Assembly: GCF_001562275.1 (NCBI RefSeq)
Contig: NZ_CP014304.1
Span: 4,526,001 to 4,590,000 of the forward strand
Source: Hymenobacter sp. PAMC 26628
GTDB lineage: Bacteria; Bacteroidota; Bacteroidia; Cytophagales; Hymenobacteraceae
Length of the DNA stretch: 64,000 nucleotides
Reading direction: 5' to 3'
Positions 35,368 through 43,828 of this stretch are shown here, in pieces. The notes under the pieces were generated by a model that was given only the letters and a program-made list of their open reading frames with translations, did no database searches and was not told the origin of the DNA. Made by a program: the position numbers and the translations under genes. Within the stretch, counting starts at the first letter, position 1; every line of letters starts with the position of its first letter.

Positions 35368-36038
35368 TTAGAAGTTGACCGCCGCGGCAAACGTGCCGTT
35401 GCGCGTCACGCCGTTGTGAACGAAGCTGAACGGGGCCCCGGTGTAGCGGTCCAGGTACGTGACCGAGGCCACCTGCGCGCCCCCGATGGCAATGTCCATC
35501 GAGGCCGGGGCCGAGCCCCCGCTGCCCAGCGCGTAGAACTGCAGTGCGTCGCCCGCCGAAGCCGCTAGCGTCACCGGTCCGAAGCGTCCGGCCCGTTCAG
35601 CGTCACGTCGTGCGCCACTGGGGCCGTCGTGCCGGGGCCCGTCGAGCCGCTCGCTGTGCCGCCGCCCGTCGTGGGGATAGCCGCGGCCAGCTCCCCGAAC
35701 AGCGCTTCCAGCGCCAGCAACGCGCCGCCGTTGCCGTCGGCCGTGGGGTTGAGGAACTGCACCTCTTCGCCCGGCGTGCTCGCGGCCATCGTTCCGGTCA
35801 GCGTACCCGCGAGGCCTGCCGTGCGCAGGTCGTGCACCAGCAGCGTTTCGGTCGAAATGTCCACGCCGTACAGCAAGTTGATGCGGTCAGGGCGGGCCTT
35901 GGCATCGGCCGCGCCAGCTAGCGCGCTCACCAGCGCCGTAGCGTATTTGCGGGCCTTCGCGTCCCGGCGCGCCCGCAGCTTAAGCGCCGTTTTCGTGCGC
36001 TTGTCGGCCTGTTTCTGATAAAGGGTTCTAGTAGCCAC
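35368..36038 (-). CDS. Uncharacterised Bacteroidota island protein B, split in two frames
   Basis: From ATG 36038, 155 residues end at 35571: a very basic N-terminus (MATRTLYQKQADKRTKTALK), an Ala-rich helix and a beta-rich part (INLLYGVDISTETLLVHDLR). A second frame starts with GTG at 35574, overlapping the stop as GTGA, and adds 68 residues (MTLAASAGDALQFYALGSGG to AAAVNF). Either translationally coupled pieces or one ~220-residue protein broken by a one-base shift; the smooth beta-like continuation favours the latter. No known family recognised. Confidence 0.6.
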
Positions 36039-36044
36039 TTTCTA

Positions 36045-36145
36045 GTAAATTAGGAATTATGAATTAAAAATTATGAGTTATAAATCAGGCCAGAACCGAC
36101 CATCAGGCCAATTCGTAATTTCTAATTCATAACTCATAATTGCCC
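36045..36145. repeat. AT-rich self-complementary spacer
   Basis: AATTATGAGTTAT (36069-36081) pairs exactly with ATAACTCATAATT (36129-36141), with further AATTAAAAATT-type words outside and GGCC words in the loop. Lies between two co-directional genes. Confidence 0.75.
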
Positions 36146-36146
36146 G

Positions 36147-36884
36147 CTAGGCCACGTACTCAATCGCCAGCGGGTTGGTGGCGTTGTTGTTGAGCGGGTA
36201 GTTCTTGCCGTTGAGCTGTTGGTAGTAGTTGATGCCCACCACGACCTCGTCGGCCGTCGGTGCGGCCGGTAAGGAAGCCACCAGCGACTTATTAGCCAGC
36301 GCCGCCGAGTTCAGGGCAATGATGCCCAGGGGCGCGGCCACCGTCGCCACCTGGTAAGTGCCCGTCTCGAAGTTGAGCGAGGCCGCTCCGTACAGCAGCT
36401 CGAAGTGGGTCGCACCCTGCGGAGCCACTACATCAGTACCCGGGTTCAGCGCCGGAATGCTCATCGTCACGTCCGCGCCCGCGCCGGCTACGGCGTACTG
36501 GAAGAATAACGCCTGCCCGATGCCCGCGCCCTGGTTGAAGTTGAAGCCCAGCAGCGTGCCGATGTTGTCCTTGTCGATGGCGCGCTCACCGCGGTCGTTG
36601 GCCTCGTCCATCCCAATGATGGTGCGCATGGTCTGGGTCAGCCAGCTCACCATCTTGCTGTCCGAAGCAGCGGCGATGAGCACCCGCAACGAGTCGCGCA
36701 GCAGCTTGCCGGCCGAGGCGGCGTGGCCGAATTCCGAGGCGTTTTCGCGGGTCCGGGCCAGCGAAGCCGCCGAGTTGAAGGCCGCTTTGTTGGAGGCGGG
36801 TTTCTGACGGACCGAGCCGTCTTTGGCAAACACAAGGCCGCCCACCGTGCCTTGCAAGCCCAGGATACCAGTTTGGGTAGCCAT
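36147..36884 (-). CDS. Conserved Bacteroidota protein of unknown function (MATQTG-type)
   Basis: 245 residues from ATG 36884. The head MATQTGILGLQGTVGGLVFA followed by NSAASLARTRENASEFGHAASAGKLLRDSLR matches a protein type I have seen repeatedly in Bacteroidota (the MAKQTG-x-x-KLKGTIGG kind), always without function. After a basic helical N-terminal third comes a beta-rich region with Gly/Ala loops. No signal peptide or enzyme motif. Intact, unlike its two downstream partners. The gene set resembles a small structural or surface module; a phage-derived origin is possible but unproven. Confidence 0.65.
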   Translation of the reverse strand: MATQTGILGLQGTVGGLVFAKDGSVRQKPASNKAAFNSAASLARTRENASEFGHAASAGKLLRDSLRVLIAAASDSKMVSWLTQTMRTIIGMDEANDRGERAIDKDNIGTLLGFNFNQGAGIGQALFFQYAVAGAGADVTMSIPALNPGTDVVAPQGATHFELLYGAASLNFETGTYQVATVAAPLGIIALNSAALANKSLVASLPAAPTADEVVVGINYYQQLNGKNYPLNNNATNPLAIEYVA

Positions 36885-36943
36885 AAGTCTAAAGAAAATA
36901 ATGAAGTGAGAAATAAGCCGCTTGCTTTCGTTCTGCGGCGCGG

Positions 36944-37534
36944 CTACCAGGAGCAAGTACCCTGGTAGCGCCGCTTATTTTGGGCAGTGAAAGAGCGCCA
37001 GAACTTGGGCAGCACGGCTTCGGCCGCCCCGCATTTCCACAAGCCCCCGCCCGCCTGCTGCGGGGCCCAGTCCGCCACCGTCCGGTTGGGGTCGTAGGCC
37101 CAGGCCCAGCCCCGCACCACCAGCAGCGAATCCAGCGGCACCGGCTGCCCCGCTGCGGCCACCGTCGCTGTCGGCAGCAGCACCGCCCCCAGCGTGCGCC
37201 CGTACAGGTCCAGGCCCGACTTCGCTACCAGCACCACGCGCCCCGGCGTCAGCATCCGCGTCACCGAGTCAGTAGCCTGGGGCCCGAACGCCTGGTCATG
37301 CTCGGGCGTATCCACCCCCAGCAGCCGCAGGCGGAAAGTGCTCAACCCCAACAGCAGAATGTAGGTATCCGCGTCGATGACGCGCACCACGCGGGCCGCT
37401 TCGGCCACCACGGCGGCGCGCGTGGTCAGCGAAGCGGCTAAGTAATCGTCGGCCCGGATGCCCGCGCAGCCCCCGGCCAGCGCCCCCGCCAGCAGCCCCC
37501 CAACCACCCCCCAAATCGTGCGTTTGCTGATCAT
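36944..37534 (-). CDS. Thermonuclease-like (SNase) lipoprotein
   Basis: 196 residues. Lipobox LAGALAGGC near residue 23. The staphylococcal-nuclease fold has VRVIDADTYILLL (Ca-binding Asp), FRLRLLGVDTPE (catalytic Arg and Glu) and DLYGRTLGAVLL (second catalytic Arg). All active-site positions are present, though GD-T is DAD-T here. Extracytoplasmic nuclease able to cut DNA or RNA. Upstream of and co-directional with the MATQTG-type gene. Length is normal for short SNase proteins. Whether it serves nutrient scavenging or protection against incoming DNA is open. Confidence 0.85.
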   Translation of the reverse strand: MISKRTIWGVVGGLLAGALAGGCAGIRADDYLAASLTTRAAVVAEAARVVRVIDADTYILLLGLSTFRLRLLGVDTPEHDQAFGPQATDSVTRMLTPGRVVLVAKSGLDLYGRTLGAVLLPTATVAAAGQPVPLDSLLVVRGWAWAYDPNRTVADWAPQQAGGGLWKCGAAEAVLPKFWRSFTAQNKRRYQGTCSW

Positions 37535-37604
37535 GGCCCGAACCTACGGCCCGGTTTTAGCGGTTGTATCTTAGCCTGCCACTTTCACCCCAATCCGCCC
37601 CCTT

Positions 37605-37799
37605 ATGCCCCAGGTGTGCATCTGCCCCAAGGAGGCGGCCCAACTTACCGGTACCAAGTACAGCACCGCTAAGGTGCTGCTACAGCGCATCCGCCGCGCC
37701 AACGGCAAGCCCGCCCGCACCTACGTGTCGGTGGCCGAGTTCTGCCGTTTTACCCACCTCGACGAAGAAGAGGTTTCCCGTGCCTTGAACCGTAGCTAG
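37605..37799 (+). CDS. Small helix-turn-helix-like protein
   Basis: 64 residues. CPKEAAQLTGTKYSTAKVLL then YVSVAEFCRFTHLDEEEVSR AL looks like an excisionase/MerR-type winged helix: first helix with AAxLTG, second ending in a basic patch. Small proteins of this kind sit at the ends of Bacteroidota islands. Divergent from the nuclease gene. A start at 37564 in another frame is less likely. Function inferred only from the fold impression. Confidence 0.55.
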   Translation: MPQVCICPKEAAQLTGTKYSTAKVLLQRIRRANGKPARTYVSVAEFCRFTHLDEEEVSRALNRS

Positions 37800-37813
37800 A
37801 GCATAGCTGGAGC

Positions 37814-37966
37814 ATGGTTAAAGTCACTCTCCCCCGACCCAACGCCGCGCCCACCCGCGGCTCGACCGCCTACACAAAAAAGGGTCACCCCCGCGAAGCA
37901 AAGGCGGCCCTAGATACCGGAAAGAAAAGCTTGGCAACTAATTCCCGCTGGCGCCGACAAAGTTAA
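37814..37966 (+). CDS. Possible 50-residue basic ORF
   Basis: Begins 14 bases after the previous gene's stop: MVKVTLPRPNAAPTRGSTAY, then a Lys/Arg-rich tail. No homologue recognised. Codon use is GC-ending at first, then less so. Could be a coupled small gene or chance. Confidence 0.3.
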   Translation: MVKVTLPRPNAAPTRGSTAYTKKGHPREAKAALDTGKKSLATNSRWRRQS

Positions 37967-38064
37967 CCGAAGGCTGGGCCCCGCTGTCTTTTTTGCACGC
38001 CACTCAAACAGTCGCCAAAGGCGGTCAATCCGTTTTGTCCCAGATTTTGTCCCAGCCAAAAACA

Positions 38065-38099
38065 AAAAGGCCTCTAGCGTAATGCTAGAGGCCTTTTTT
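38065..38099 (-). terminator. Terminator of tRNA-Phe
   Basis: Perfect 10-base stem GGCCTCTAGC/GCTAGAGGCC with loop GTAAT; on the minus strand it is followed by TTTTTGTTTTT. It belongs to the island side of the border and replaced the original terminator. Confidence 0.85.
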
Positions 38100-38101
38100 C
38101 G

Positions 38102-38174
<73 letters not shown>

Positions 38175-38210
38175 GGATCCCGAGGCCAAGTTTCTTTGGC
38201 TTTGGGACTG

Positions 38211-38240
38211 CAAAGGTAAGCAGGCAAAACCAGGGTGCAA
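38211..38240 (-). promoter_or_regulatory. Promoter of tRNA-Phe
   Basis: TTG at 38240-38238, 19-base spacer, TACCTTTG at 38218-38211: the same element and spacing as in the palindrome at 1023-1089. Predicted start about 30 bases before the tRNA. Confidence 0.75.
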
Positions 38241-38283
38241 GAATTTCAGTAAAAAAATGCATTGGGGTTCTACCCAATTATAT

Positions 38284-38305
38284 TTTAGTCGGCATGCCGA
38301 CTAAA
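38284..38305. promoter_or_regulatory. Perfect 22-base palindromic operator
   Basis: Core TAGTCGGCATGCCGACTA (38286-38303) extended by TT/AA on each side; 41 bases upstream of the Fe-S gene start. Such an even-spaced dyad fits a TetR-type repressor. A 15/18 copy lies at 12832-12849. Confidence 0.7.
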
Positions 38306-38345
38306 TTGCGGGCCCAATCGGTGCTGGTTGTTTATATTTACTGCT

Positions 38346-39749
38346 ATGTTGCAATCCATTCTTTTTGCGCTGCTACTGGTGGCCGCGTTCGGCCTGTTTG
38401 CCTGGCAAGTCCGGAAAATCCGGGCCAACGTCCTCGTCGGGCGCGACCGGGACATGAGCGGCCACCCGGCCGAGCGCTTGCGCAAAACCCTGCTCGTGGC
38501 CTTCGGGCAGCAAAAAATGTTCAAGCGCCTCACCCCGGCGCTGCTGCACTTGGTGGTGTACGTGGGCTTCTTAGTCATCAACATCGAGGTGATTGAAATC
38601 GTCATCGACGGGCTGTTTGGCAACATTTTCGGGTTTCACCGCTCGCTCAAGTTCCTGGGGCCCGTGTACGATGGGCTGATGGCAACCAACGAGGTACTGG
38701 CCGCGCTGGTGATTGTGGCGGTGGCTGCCTTTTGGTGGCGGCGTAACAGCACTCCGCCGCTCAAGCGCTTCACGGGCCCTGAGCTGCGGATGTGGCCCAA
38801 GCTCGACGCCAATATCATCCTCTACATCGAAGTGGTGCTGATGGTGGCCCTGTTTTTTATGAATACGGCCGACCTGAAGCTGCACCAGATGCGCGGCGAA
38901 GACCTGCCTGGCACGTTCCCCATCAGCAACCTGCTGGTAGGCTTGCTGCCCACCGGCGTGGGCACGCTGCACGTGCTGGAGCGCCTGGGCTGGTGGCTGC
39001 ACATCACCGGCATCTTGCTGTTTTTGAACTATTTACCTAGCTCGAAGCATTTTCACATCATCCTGGCGTTCCCCAACGTGTGGTATTCGCGACTGGTGCC
39101 GCAGGGGCAGTTCTCGAACGTGGAGAGCATTACCCACGAGGTGAAGGCCATGATGGACCCGAGCTACGAGGTGCCCGCTGCGCCAGTGGGCCCCGATGGC
39201 TCGGCCCTGGCCCCCACGCCCTTCGGGGCCAAGGACGTGGACGACCTGCCCTGGACCAGCCTGCTGAACGCCTACTCCTGCACCGAGTGCGGCCGCTGCA
39301 CCTCGGTCTGCCCGGCCAATCTGACGGGCAAGCTGCTCTCGCCCCGCAAGATCATCATGGACACCCGCGACCGGGTGGAGGAGAAGTATAATTCGCCGCT
39401 CATTTTCCGGCCCAACGTGTACGGCGCCGAGGCCAAGCACGAGCCCATCACGGACTTGGCCAACGCCACGCTGCTGCGCGGCAAAGTAACGCCCGAAGAG
39501 CTGTGGGCCTGCACCACCTGCAACGCCTGCGTGGAAAGCTGCCCCGTGAACATCAACCCGCTCGAAAGCATCATCGAAATGCGCCGCTTTTTGGTGCTCG
39601 AAGAATCGGCGGCTCCAAACTCGCTCAACGTCATGTTCTCCAACATTGAAAATAATGGGGCCCCGTGGGCCTTCTCGCCCTCCGACCGTTTCAACTGGGC
39701 CGACGATTTATACGTAAAAGGTACCGCCCCTGAAGTAGCCTCGGTGTAG
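38346..39749 (+). CDS. Membrane-bound Fe-S oxidoreductase (HdrD/DsrK-like)
   Basis: 467 residues from ATG 38346. Four to five membrane helices in the first ~240 residues (SILFALLLVAAFGLFAW; LLHLVVYVGFLVINIEVI; VLAALVIVAVAAFWW; IEVVLMVALFFM; HITGILLFLNYL), then two 4Fe-4S motifs: CTECGRCTSVCP and CTTCNACVESCP. Resembles the respiratory heterodisulfide-reductase-related subunit that in Bacteroidota is linked to electron-transfer flavoprotein and beta-oxidation, passing electrons to quinone. Its cysteine-rich partner is encoded at 40079. Under the 38.3-kb operator. Confidence 0.88.
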   Translation: MLQSILFALLLVAAFGLFAWQVRKIRANVLVGRDRDMSGHPAERLRKTLLVAFGQQKMFKRLTPALLHLVVYVGFLVINIEVIEIVIDGLFGNIFGFHRSLKFLGPVYDGLMATNEVLAALVIVAVAAFWWRRNSTPPLKRFTGPELRMWPKLDANIILYIEVVLMVALFFMNTADLKLHQMRGEDLPGTFPISNLLVGLLPTGVGTLHVLERLGWWLHITGILLFLNYLPSSKHFHIILAFPNVWYSRLVPQGQFSNVESITHEVKAMMDPSYEVPAAPVGPDGSALAPTPFGAKDVDDLPWTSLLNAYSCTECGRCTSVCPANLTGKLLSPRKIIMDTRDRVEEKYNSPLIFRPNVYGAEAKHEPITDLANATLLRGKVTPEELWACTTCNACVESCPVNINPLESIIEMRRFLVLEESAAPNSLNVMFSNIENNGAPWAFSPSDRFNWADDLYVKGTAPEVASV

Positions 39750-39807
39750 CCGCGTGCGCGCGGTTCGCTGGTTTTTAAAAAATCCCACCCTTTTTCCGTT
39801 CCGTGCC

Positions 39808-40032
39808 ATGCAAAAGCTCACCGATTCCTCGCAATCCGCCGCTTCGACCGACTCGTCTGCGGGATTTACTGCGCCTACCCCCACGCGCCCCGGCCCACCG
39901 GTGGCCACGTTCCGGCAGTACCTCGAAGGGCCTGCCGAAGCGTTTGAAATGGCCCGCCGCCGGGCCCGTGCCGCCCGCACCCTGCCCGGTGGGCCCCCCG
40001 ACGCCGACGTGCGGCGCCTGTACGCTCACTGA
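39808..40032 (+). CDS. Small hypothetical protein between the Fe-S genes
   Basis: 74 residues from ATG 39808: Ser/Thr/Pro-rich head, then TFRQYLEGPAEAFEMARRRA, a helical segment. No family known to me. Same strand and tight spacing (58 and 46 bases) with the Fe-S genes suggest co-transcription. Confidence 0.5.
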   Translation: MQKLTDSSQSAASTDSSAGFTAPTPTRPGPPVATFRQYLEGPAEAFEMARRRARAARTLPGGPPDADVRRLYAH

Positions 40033-40078
40033 TACCATCCCGCCCCGGGCCCCTGGCCCGTCTGCCTTTTCTGCTTCT

Positions 40079-40978
40079 ATGCTGCCCGAAACTGCCCCGG
40101 CCTCGCGCCAGATTACCGTTCCCGTCATGGCCGACTTGGCGGCCCGCAACGAGTCGCCCGAAATACTGTTTTGGGTGGGCTGCGCCGGAGCCTTCGACGA
40201 CCGCTACAAGCGCGTGACGCGCGCTTTCGTGCGCATCCTCGACCACGTGGGCACCAAGTACGCGGTGCTGGGCCTGGAAGAATCGTGCACCGGCGACCCC
40301 GCCAAGCGGGCCGGCAACGAGTTCCTGTTTCAGATGCAGGCCATGCAGAACATTACGACGATGAACGGCTACGGCATCAAGAAAATCGTGACGGCCTGCC
40401 CGCATTGCTTCAATACGATTAAGAACGAATACCCGGCGCTGGGCGGTGAGTACGAGGTAATTCACCACAGCACGTACTTGCAGCAGCTCATCAACGAAGG
40501 CAAAGTGGGCGTAACTGGCGGCGAAAGCTTCAAGGGCCGCCGCATCACCTTCCACGACTCGTGCTACCTGGGCCGGGCCAACAACATCTACGAAGCCCCG
40601 CGCGACGTGCTGGCCGCCCTCGACGCCGACCTGGTGGAGATGAAGCGCAGCCGTGCCAACGGCCTGTGCTGCGGCGCCGGCGGGGCCCAAATGTGGAAGG
40701 AGGCCGAGCCGGGCAAGAAGGAAATTAACATCGAGCGCACCGAAGAGGCCCTGGCTACGCTGAGCGGTGCCGCGGCGGCGCTGGCCAACCTGGGCGGCGT
40801 CGAAACCGAAACCGCCGCCCCGGGCCCCCACGATTTGCAGGGCAGCATCATCGCCGTGTCGTGCCCGTTCTGCATGACCATGATGAGCGACGGCGTGAAA
40901 AACAAGGAGCAGGAAAGCAAGGTGCAGGTGTTCGACCTGGCCGAGCTGGTGGCCTCGGCTGAGGGCATCAACGCGTAG
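40079..40978 (+). CDS. Cysteine-rich (CCG-domain) Fe-S subunit
   Basis: 299 residues from ATG 40079. Two CCG-type cysteine clusters: ESCTGD and CPHCFNTIKNEYP, then HDSCYLGR, NGLCCGAGGAQMW and a C-terminal SCPFCMTMM. This is the HdrB/GlpC-like soluble partner of the membrane Fe-S protein encoded 330 bases upstream. In heterodisulfide-reductase systems the CCG domains bind a noncubane cluster. Here an electron link between flavoprotein and quinone is the likely role. No truncation seen. Confidence 0.88.
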   Translation: MLPETAPASRQITVPVMADLAARNESPEILFWVGCAGAFDDRYKRVTRAFVRILDHVGTKYAVLGLEESCTGDPAKRAGNEFLFQMQAMQNITTMNGYGIKKIVTACPHCFNTIKNEYPALGGEYEVIHHSTYLQQLINEGKVGVTGGESFKGRRITFHDSCYLGRANNIYEAPRDVLAALDADLVEMKRSRANGLCCGAGGAQMWKEAEPGKKEINIERTEEALATLSGAAAALANLGGVETETAAPGPHDLQGSIIAVSCPFCMTMMSDGVKNKEQESKVQVFDLAELVASAEGINA

Positions 40979-41142
40979 CCGCTGGTTCGCCAATTGCAGG
41001 CGGCTGCCTGCCGACTGCGCGGCGGTAATTTGGCGCAGCGGCGGCAACTTCGGGCCAGTTTTTTTGGTTCGGAAGCATCGGCCACCCTTGGGTAACCGGT
41101 GCGACCTTTGCCAGCCGTGAAACCTGCCATTCCTACGCTCTT

Positions 41143-41667
41143 ATGAACGTGACCTTCGATGCCCTGCCCCCTACTGCGCGGGTCTGGATTTACCAAGCCA
41201 ACCGGCCCTTGACCCAAGCCGAGCTGGCCGCGGTGGGGCCCCACCTAACCCAGTTTGCTACGGCCTGGACCAGCCACGGCGCGGCGCTGCGCGCAGCGGT
41301 CGAGTTTCGGCACCGGCAGTTTCTGGTTGTTGGGCTCGACGAGGCGGTAGCTGGGGCCAGTGGTTGCTCCATCGATGCATCGGTGCGCTTCGTGCAGGAG
41401 TTGGAAAAAGCTTTGTCCATCAGTTTACTAGACAAGGCACATTTGGCCTTTACGGGCCCCACGGGCCTGGCGCTGCTGGAGCGCCGCGCCTTGAAGCCCG
41501 CCGTGGCCGCCGGCACCCTGGGCCCCGACACGCCCTATTTTGACAATACCGTGGCCACCAAGGCCGAGCTGGAGGCCCGGTGGCCCGCACCGGCCGGCCG
41601 CACGTGGCTGGCGCGCTACTTTGCGCCCGTTGCGGCTGAGCCCGCCGGGGGCCCCGCGCGCGTCTAA
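41143..41667 (+). CDS. Conserved Bacteroidota protein (often misnamed ABC transporter ATPase)
   Basis: 174 residues: VWIYQANRPLTQAELAAVGP, FLVVGLDEAVAGASGCSIDA and SVRFVQELE are the marks of a small family in Bacteroidota databases usually labelled ABC transporter ATPase. No Walker A, signature or Walker B motif is present, so that name is unsupported. Cytosolic, with the conserved ASGCSID block as probable active or binding site. Function unknown. Upstream of the OmpA-family gene, 80 bases apart. Confidence 0.75.
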   Translation: MNVTFDALPPTARVWIYQANRPLTQAELAAVGPHLTQFATAWTSHGAALRAAVEFRHRQFLVVGLDEAVAGASGCSIDASVRFVQELEKALSISLLDKAHLAFTGPTGLALLERRALKPAVAAGTLGPDTPYFDNTVATKAELEARWPAPAGRTWLARYFAPVAAEPAGGPARV

Positions 41668-41747
41668 ACCCTGCGGAAACGTAGTATTATTGCTAACCCA
41701 AAACGGCGCCCGAACGGGCCGCCCGGGGCCGCCCCCTTTCCTTGCCC

Positions 41748-43664
41748 ATGAGATACTTCTTATTCGTTTGCGCGGCGGCCGGCTCGGCCACGCTGCTGAG
41801 CAGTTGCGCCACGAGCAGCAGCAAAGCCGACAAACGCTTCGCCCGCGGCGAGTACGAAACGGCTATTGGCCTCTACAAAGCGCAGGTAGCCAAAGGCAAA
41901 ACGGCTCCGACGGCCAACTACCGCATTGCCGAGTCCTACCGCTTGTCCAACCGCGTCGAGCAAGCTGAGCCTTTCTACAAGGCGGCGCTCGACGGCAAGG
42001 TGCGGGCCGCCGACGCGGGCTTTCACTACGCTGAGGCTTTGCGCGCTAATGGCAAGTTCGACGAGGCCGCGGCGCAGTTCAGCGCCTACGCCACCAGTGG
42101 CACCAACCGCACCCTGGCCGCCCGCGCCGAAACCGACGCCAAGAACGCCCTGGCCAGTAAGACTTTGGTGGGCCTGGCCAGCGGCTACGACGTGCGCCCG
42201 CTCGACTCGCTGAACACGGCGGCGTCGGAATTTGGCGCTGCCGTGAAGCCCGACACCAAGGAATTCGTGTTTGCCTCGGGGCGCACCGGCAAGAAGTACC
42301 CCGGCAACGGCGAGAATTTTACCGACCTCTACGCCGTTAAATTCACCGATGCCACGGCCATGACCGGCGGCACGGTGGCCCCGCTGGCGGGGCCCTTCAA
42401 CTCGCCCGGCCGCCTGGAGGCCAGCGCTACTTACACGCCCGACGGCAAAACGGTGGTGTTCGCCCGCTCGAACGACGGCAGCAAAAAAGGCTACCTGAGC
42501 GTCGATTTGTGGATTTCGTACTTCAAGGCTGGGGCTTGGACGGAGCCCATTCTGGCCAACATCAACGACCGGACGGCGGATGACTTTGCGCCGGTGTTTG
42601 CGCCCGATGGCGTGACGCTGTACTTCGCCTCGGGTCGCCGCAGCGGGCTGGGCGGCAACGACTTGTTTAAGGCCACGCTGGGGCCCAACGGGCGCTTTTC
42701 GGCGGCCGAAAACCTGGGCGACGCCATCAACACGGCGGGCAACGACAACTTCCCCGGCGTGGCGCCCGACGGCACGCTGTACTTCTCATCGGACGGGCGG
42801 CCGGGCTACGGCAAGCTTGATGTTTTCATGGTGCAGGCCGGCAAGCCCGTCAATTTGGGCCCCGACGTGAACAGCTCCGCCGACGATTTCGCGCCGTTCC
42901 CGATGACCGCCGAAACGGGCGTGTTCAGCTCGAACCGCGCCGGTGGCAAGGGCTCGGATGATTTGTATGCCTACAAAAAGAAGTCGCTGAAAACGGTTAA
43001 TTTCTTCGTGGATGGCACGGTGCTAGAGCGCGATTCCAAGCGCAACACCATTACGCCGGTGCCCGGCGAGACGGTGACCATCACCGACAGCAAGGGCCGC
43101 AAAACCGACGTGGTGGCGGGTCCCGACGGCAAGTTTACGGCCCCGCTCGACTCGGCGACCAGCTACGCGTTCCTCAGCGACCGGGCCGGCGATTTCACGG
43201 CCCGCGCCTCGCTGAGCACCGTGGGCCGCAAGCCTGCCCAGGCCCAACTCACGCAGCCGCAGACCGACATCCGGCTGCCGGTGACCCTCACGCTGAATAA
43301 AATCATCGTGAACAAGGCCATCGAAGTAAAGGACATTTTTTACGATTACGACAAGTACAACATCCGGCCCGACGCCGCCATCCGCCTCGATACGTTGGTG
43401 CAGACGCTGGCCGACAACCCGAAAATCAACATCGAGCTGAGTTCGCACACCGACCAGCGCGGCAAGGACGCCTACAACCTCAAGCTCTCGCAGCGGCGGG
43501 CCGAGGCGGCCGTGGACTACATCGTGAGTAAGGGCATTGCCCGCACCCGCATCACGGCCCGCGGCTACGGCGAAACCCGTCCAATTATAGCTAATCCCAA
43601 ATCGGAGGCCGACTACCAGCGCAACCGCCGCACCGAATTTAAGGTGACGCGGATTGACAAATAA
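41748..43664 (+). CDS. OmpA-family lipoprotein with TPR and PD40 repeats (PorE-like)
   Basis: About 638 residues from ATG 41748. Lipobox LLSSC at ~residue 19. TPR region (GEYETAIGLYKAQVAKGKTA; AQFSAYATSG) to ~120, then WD40-like PD40 beta-propeller repeats (SATYTPDGKTVVFARSNDGS; APVFAPDGVTLYFASGRRSG; GVAPDGTLYFSSDGRPGYG). A carboxypeptidase-regulatory-like part follows, and last an OmpA C-terminal peptidoglycan-binding domain (LSSHTDQRGKDAYNLKLSQR). The order matches PorE, which ties the type IX secretion machinery to peptidoglycan. T9SS membership is inference because no other por genes are in view. Confidence 0.88.
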   Translation: MRYFLFVCAAAGSATLLSSCATSSSKADKRFARGEYETAIGLYKAQVAKGKTAPTANYRIAESYRLSNRVEQAEPFYKAALDGKVRAADAGFHYAEALRANGKFDEAAAQFSAYATSGTNRTLAARAETDAKNALASKTLVGLASGYDVRPLDSLNTAASEFGAAVKPDTKEFVFASGRTGKKYPGNGENFTDLYAVKFTDATAMTGGTVAPLAGPFNSPGRLEASATYTPDGKTVVFARSNDGSKKGYLSVDLWISYFKAGAWTEPILANINDRTADDFAPVFAPDGVTLYFASGRRSGLGGNDLFKATLGPNGRFSAAENLGDAINTAGNDNFPGVAPDGTLYFSSDGRPGYGKLDVFMVQAGKPVNLGPDVNSSADDFAPFPMTAETGVFSSNRAGGKGSDDLYAYKKKSLKTVNFFVDGTVLERDSKRNTITPVPGETVTITDSKGRKTDVVAGPDGKFTAPLDSATSYAFLSDRAGDFTARASLSTVGRKPAQAQLTQPQTDIRLPVTLTLNKIIVNKAIEVKDIFYDYDKYNIRPDAAIRLDTLVQTLADNPKINIELSSHTDQRGKDAYNLKLSQRRAEAAVDYIVSKGIARTRITARGYGETRPIIANPKSEADYQRNRRTEFKVTRIDK

Positions 43665-43687
43665 GCTGTTTACTGCGGACGACTTTT

Positions 43688-43722
43688 GAAAAAGACCCAG
43701 CCCAACCGGCTGGGTCTTTTAT
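43688..43722 (+). terminator. Terminator of the OmpA-family gene
   Basis: AAAAAGACCCAGCC/GGCTGGGTCTTTT stem with a CAACC-type loop. Confidence 0.9.
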
Positions 43723-43828
43723 TTGGTGGGGGCCCCAGCGGCTGGCAAATTTCTCCCTTGGCACGGCGTTTGGATTTGGGTGAGGCAGGCGGTTGAATCC
43801 CCTCGCCGCCTATTCATCTTGCATCGCC

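Noticed and set aside
34753..37534. Intact prophage
   Set aside because: No portal, terminase, capsid or tail gene recognised; only a few uncharacterised proteins and a nuclease.
41143..41667. ABC transporter ATPase
   Set aside because: The family carries this label in databases, but no Walker or signature motif is present.
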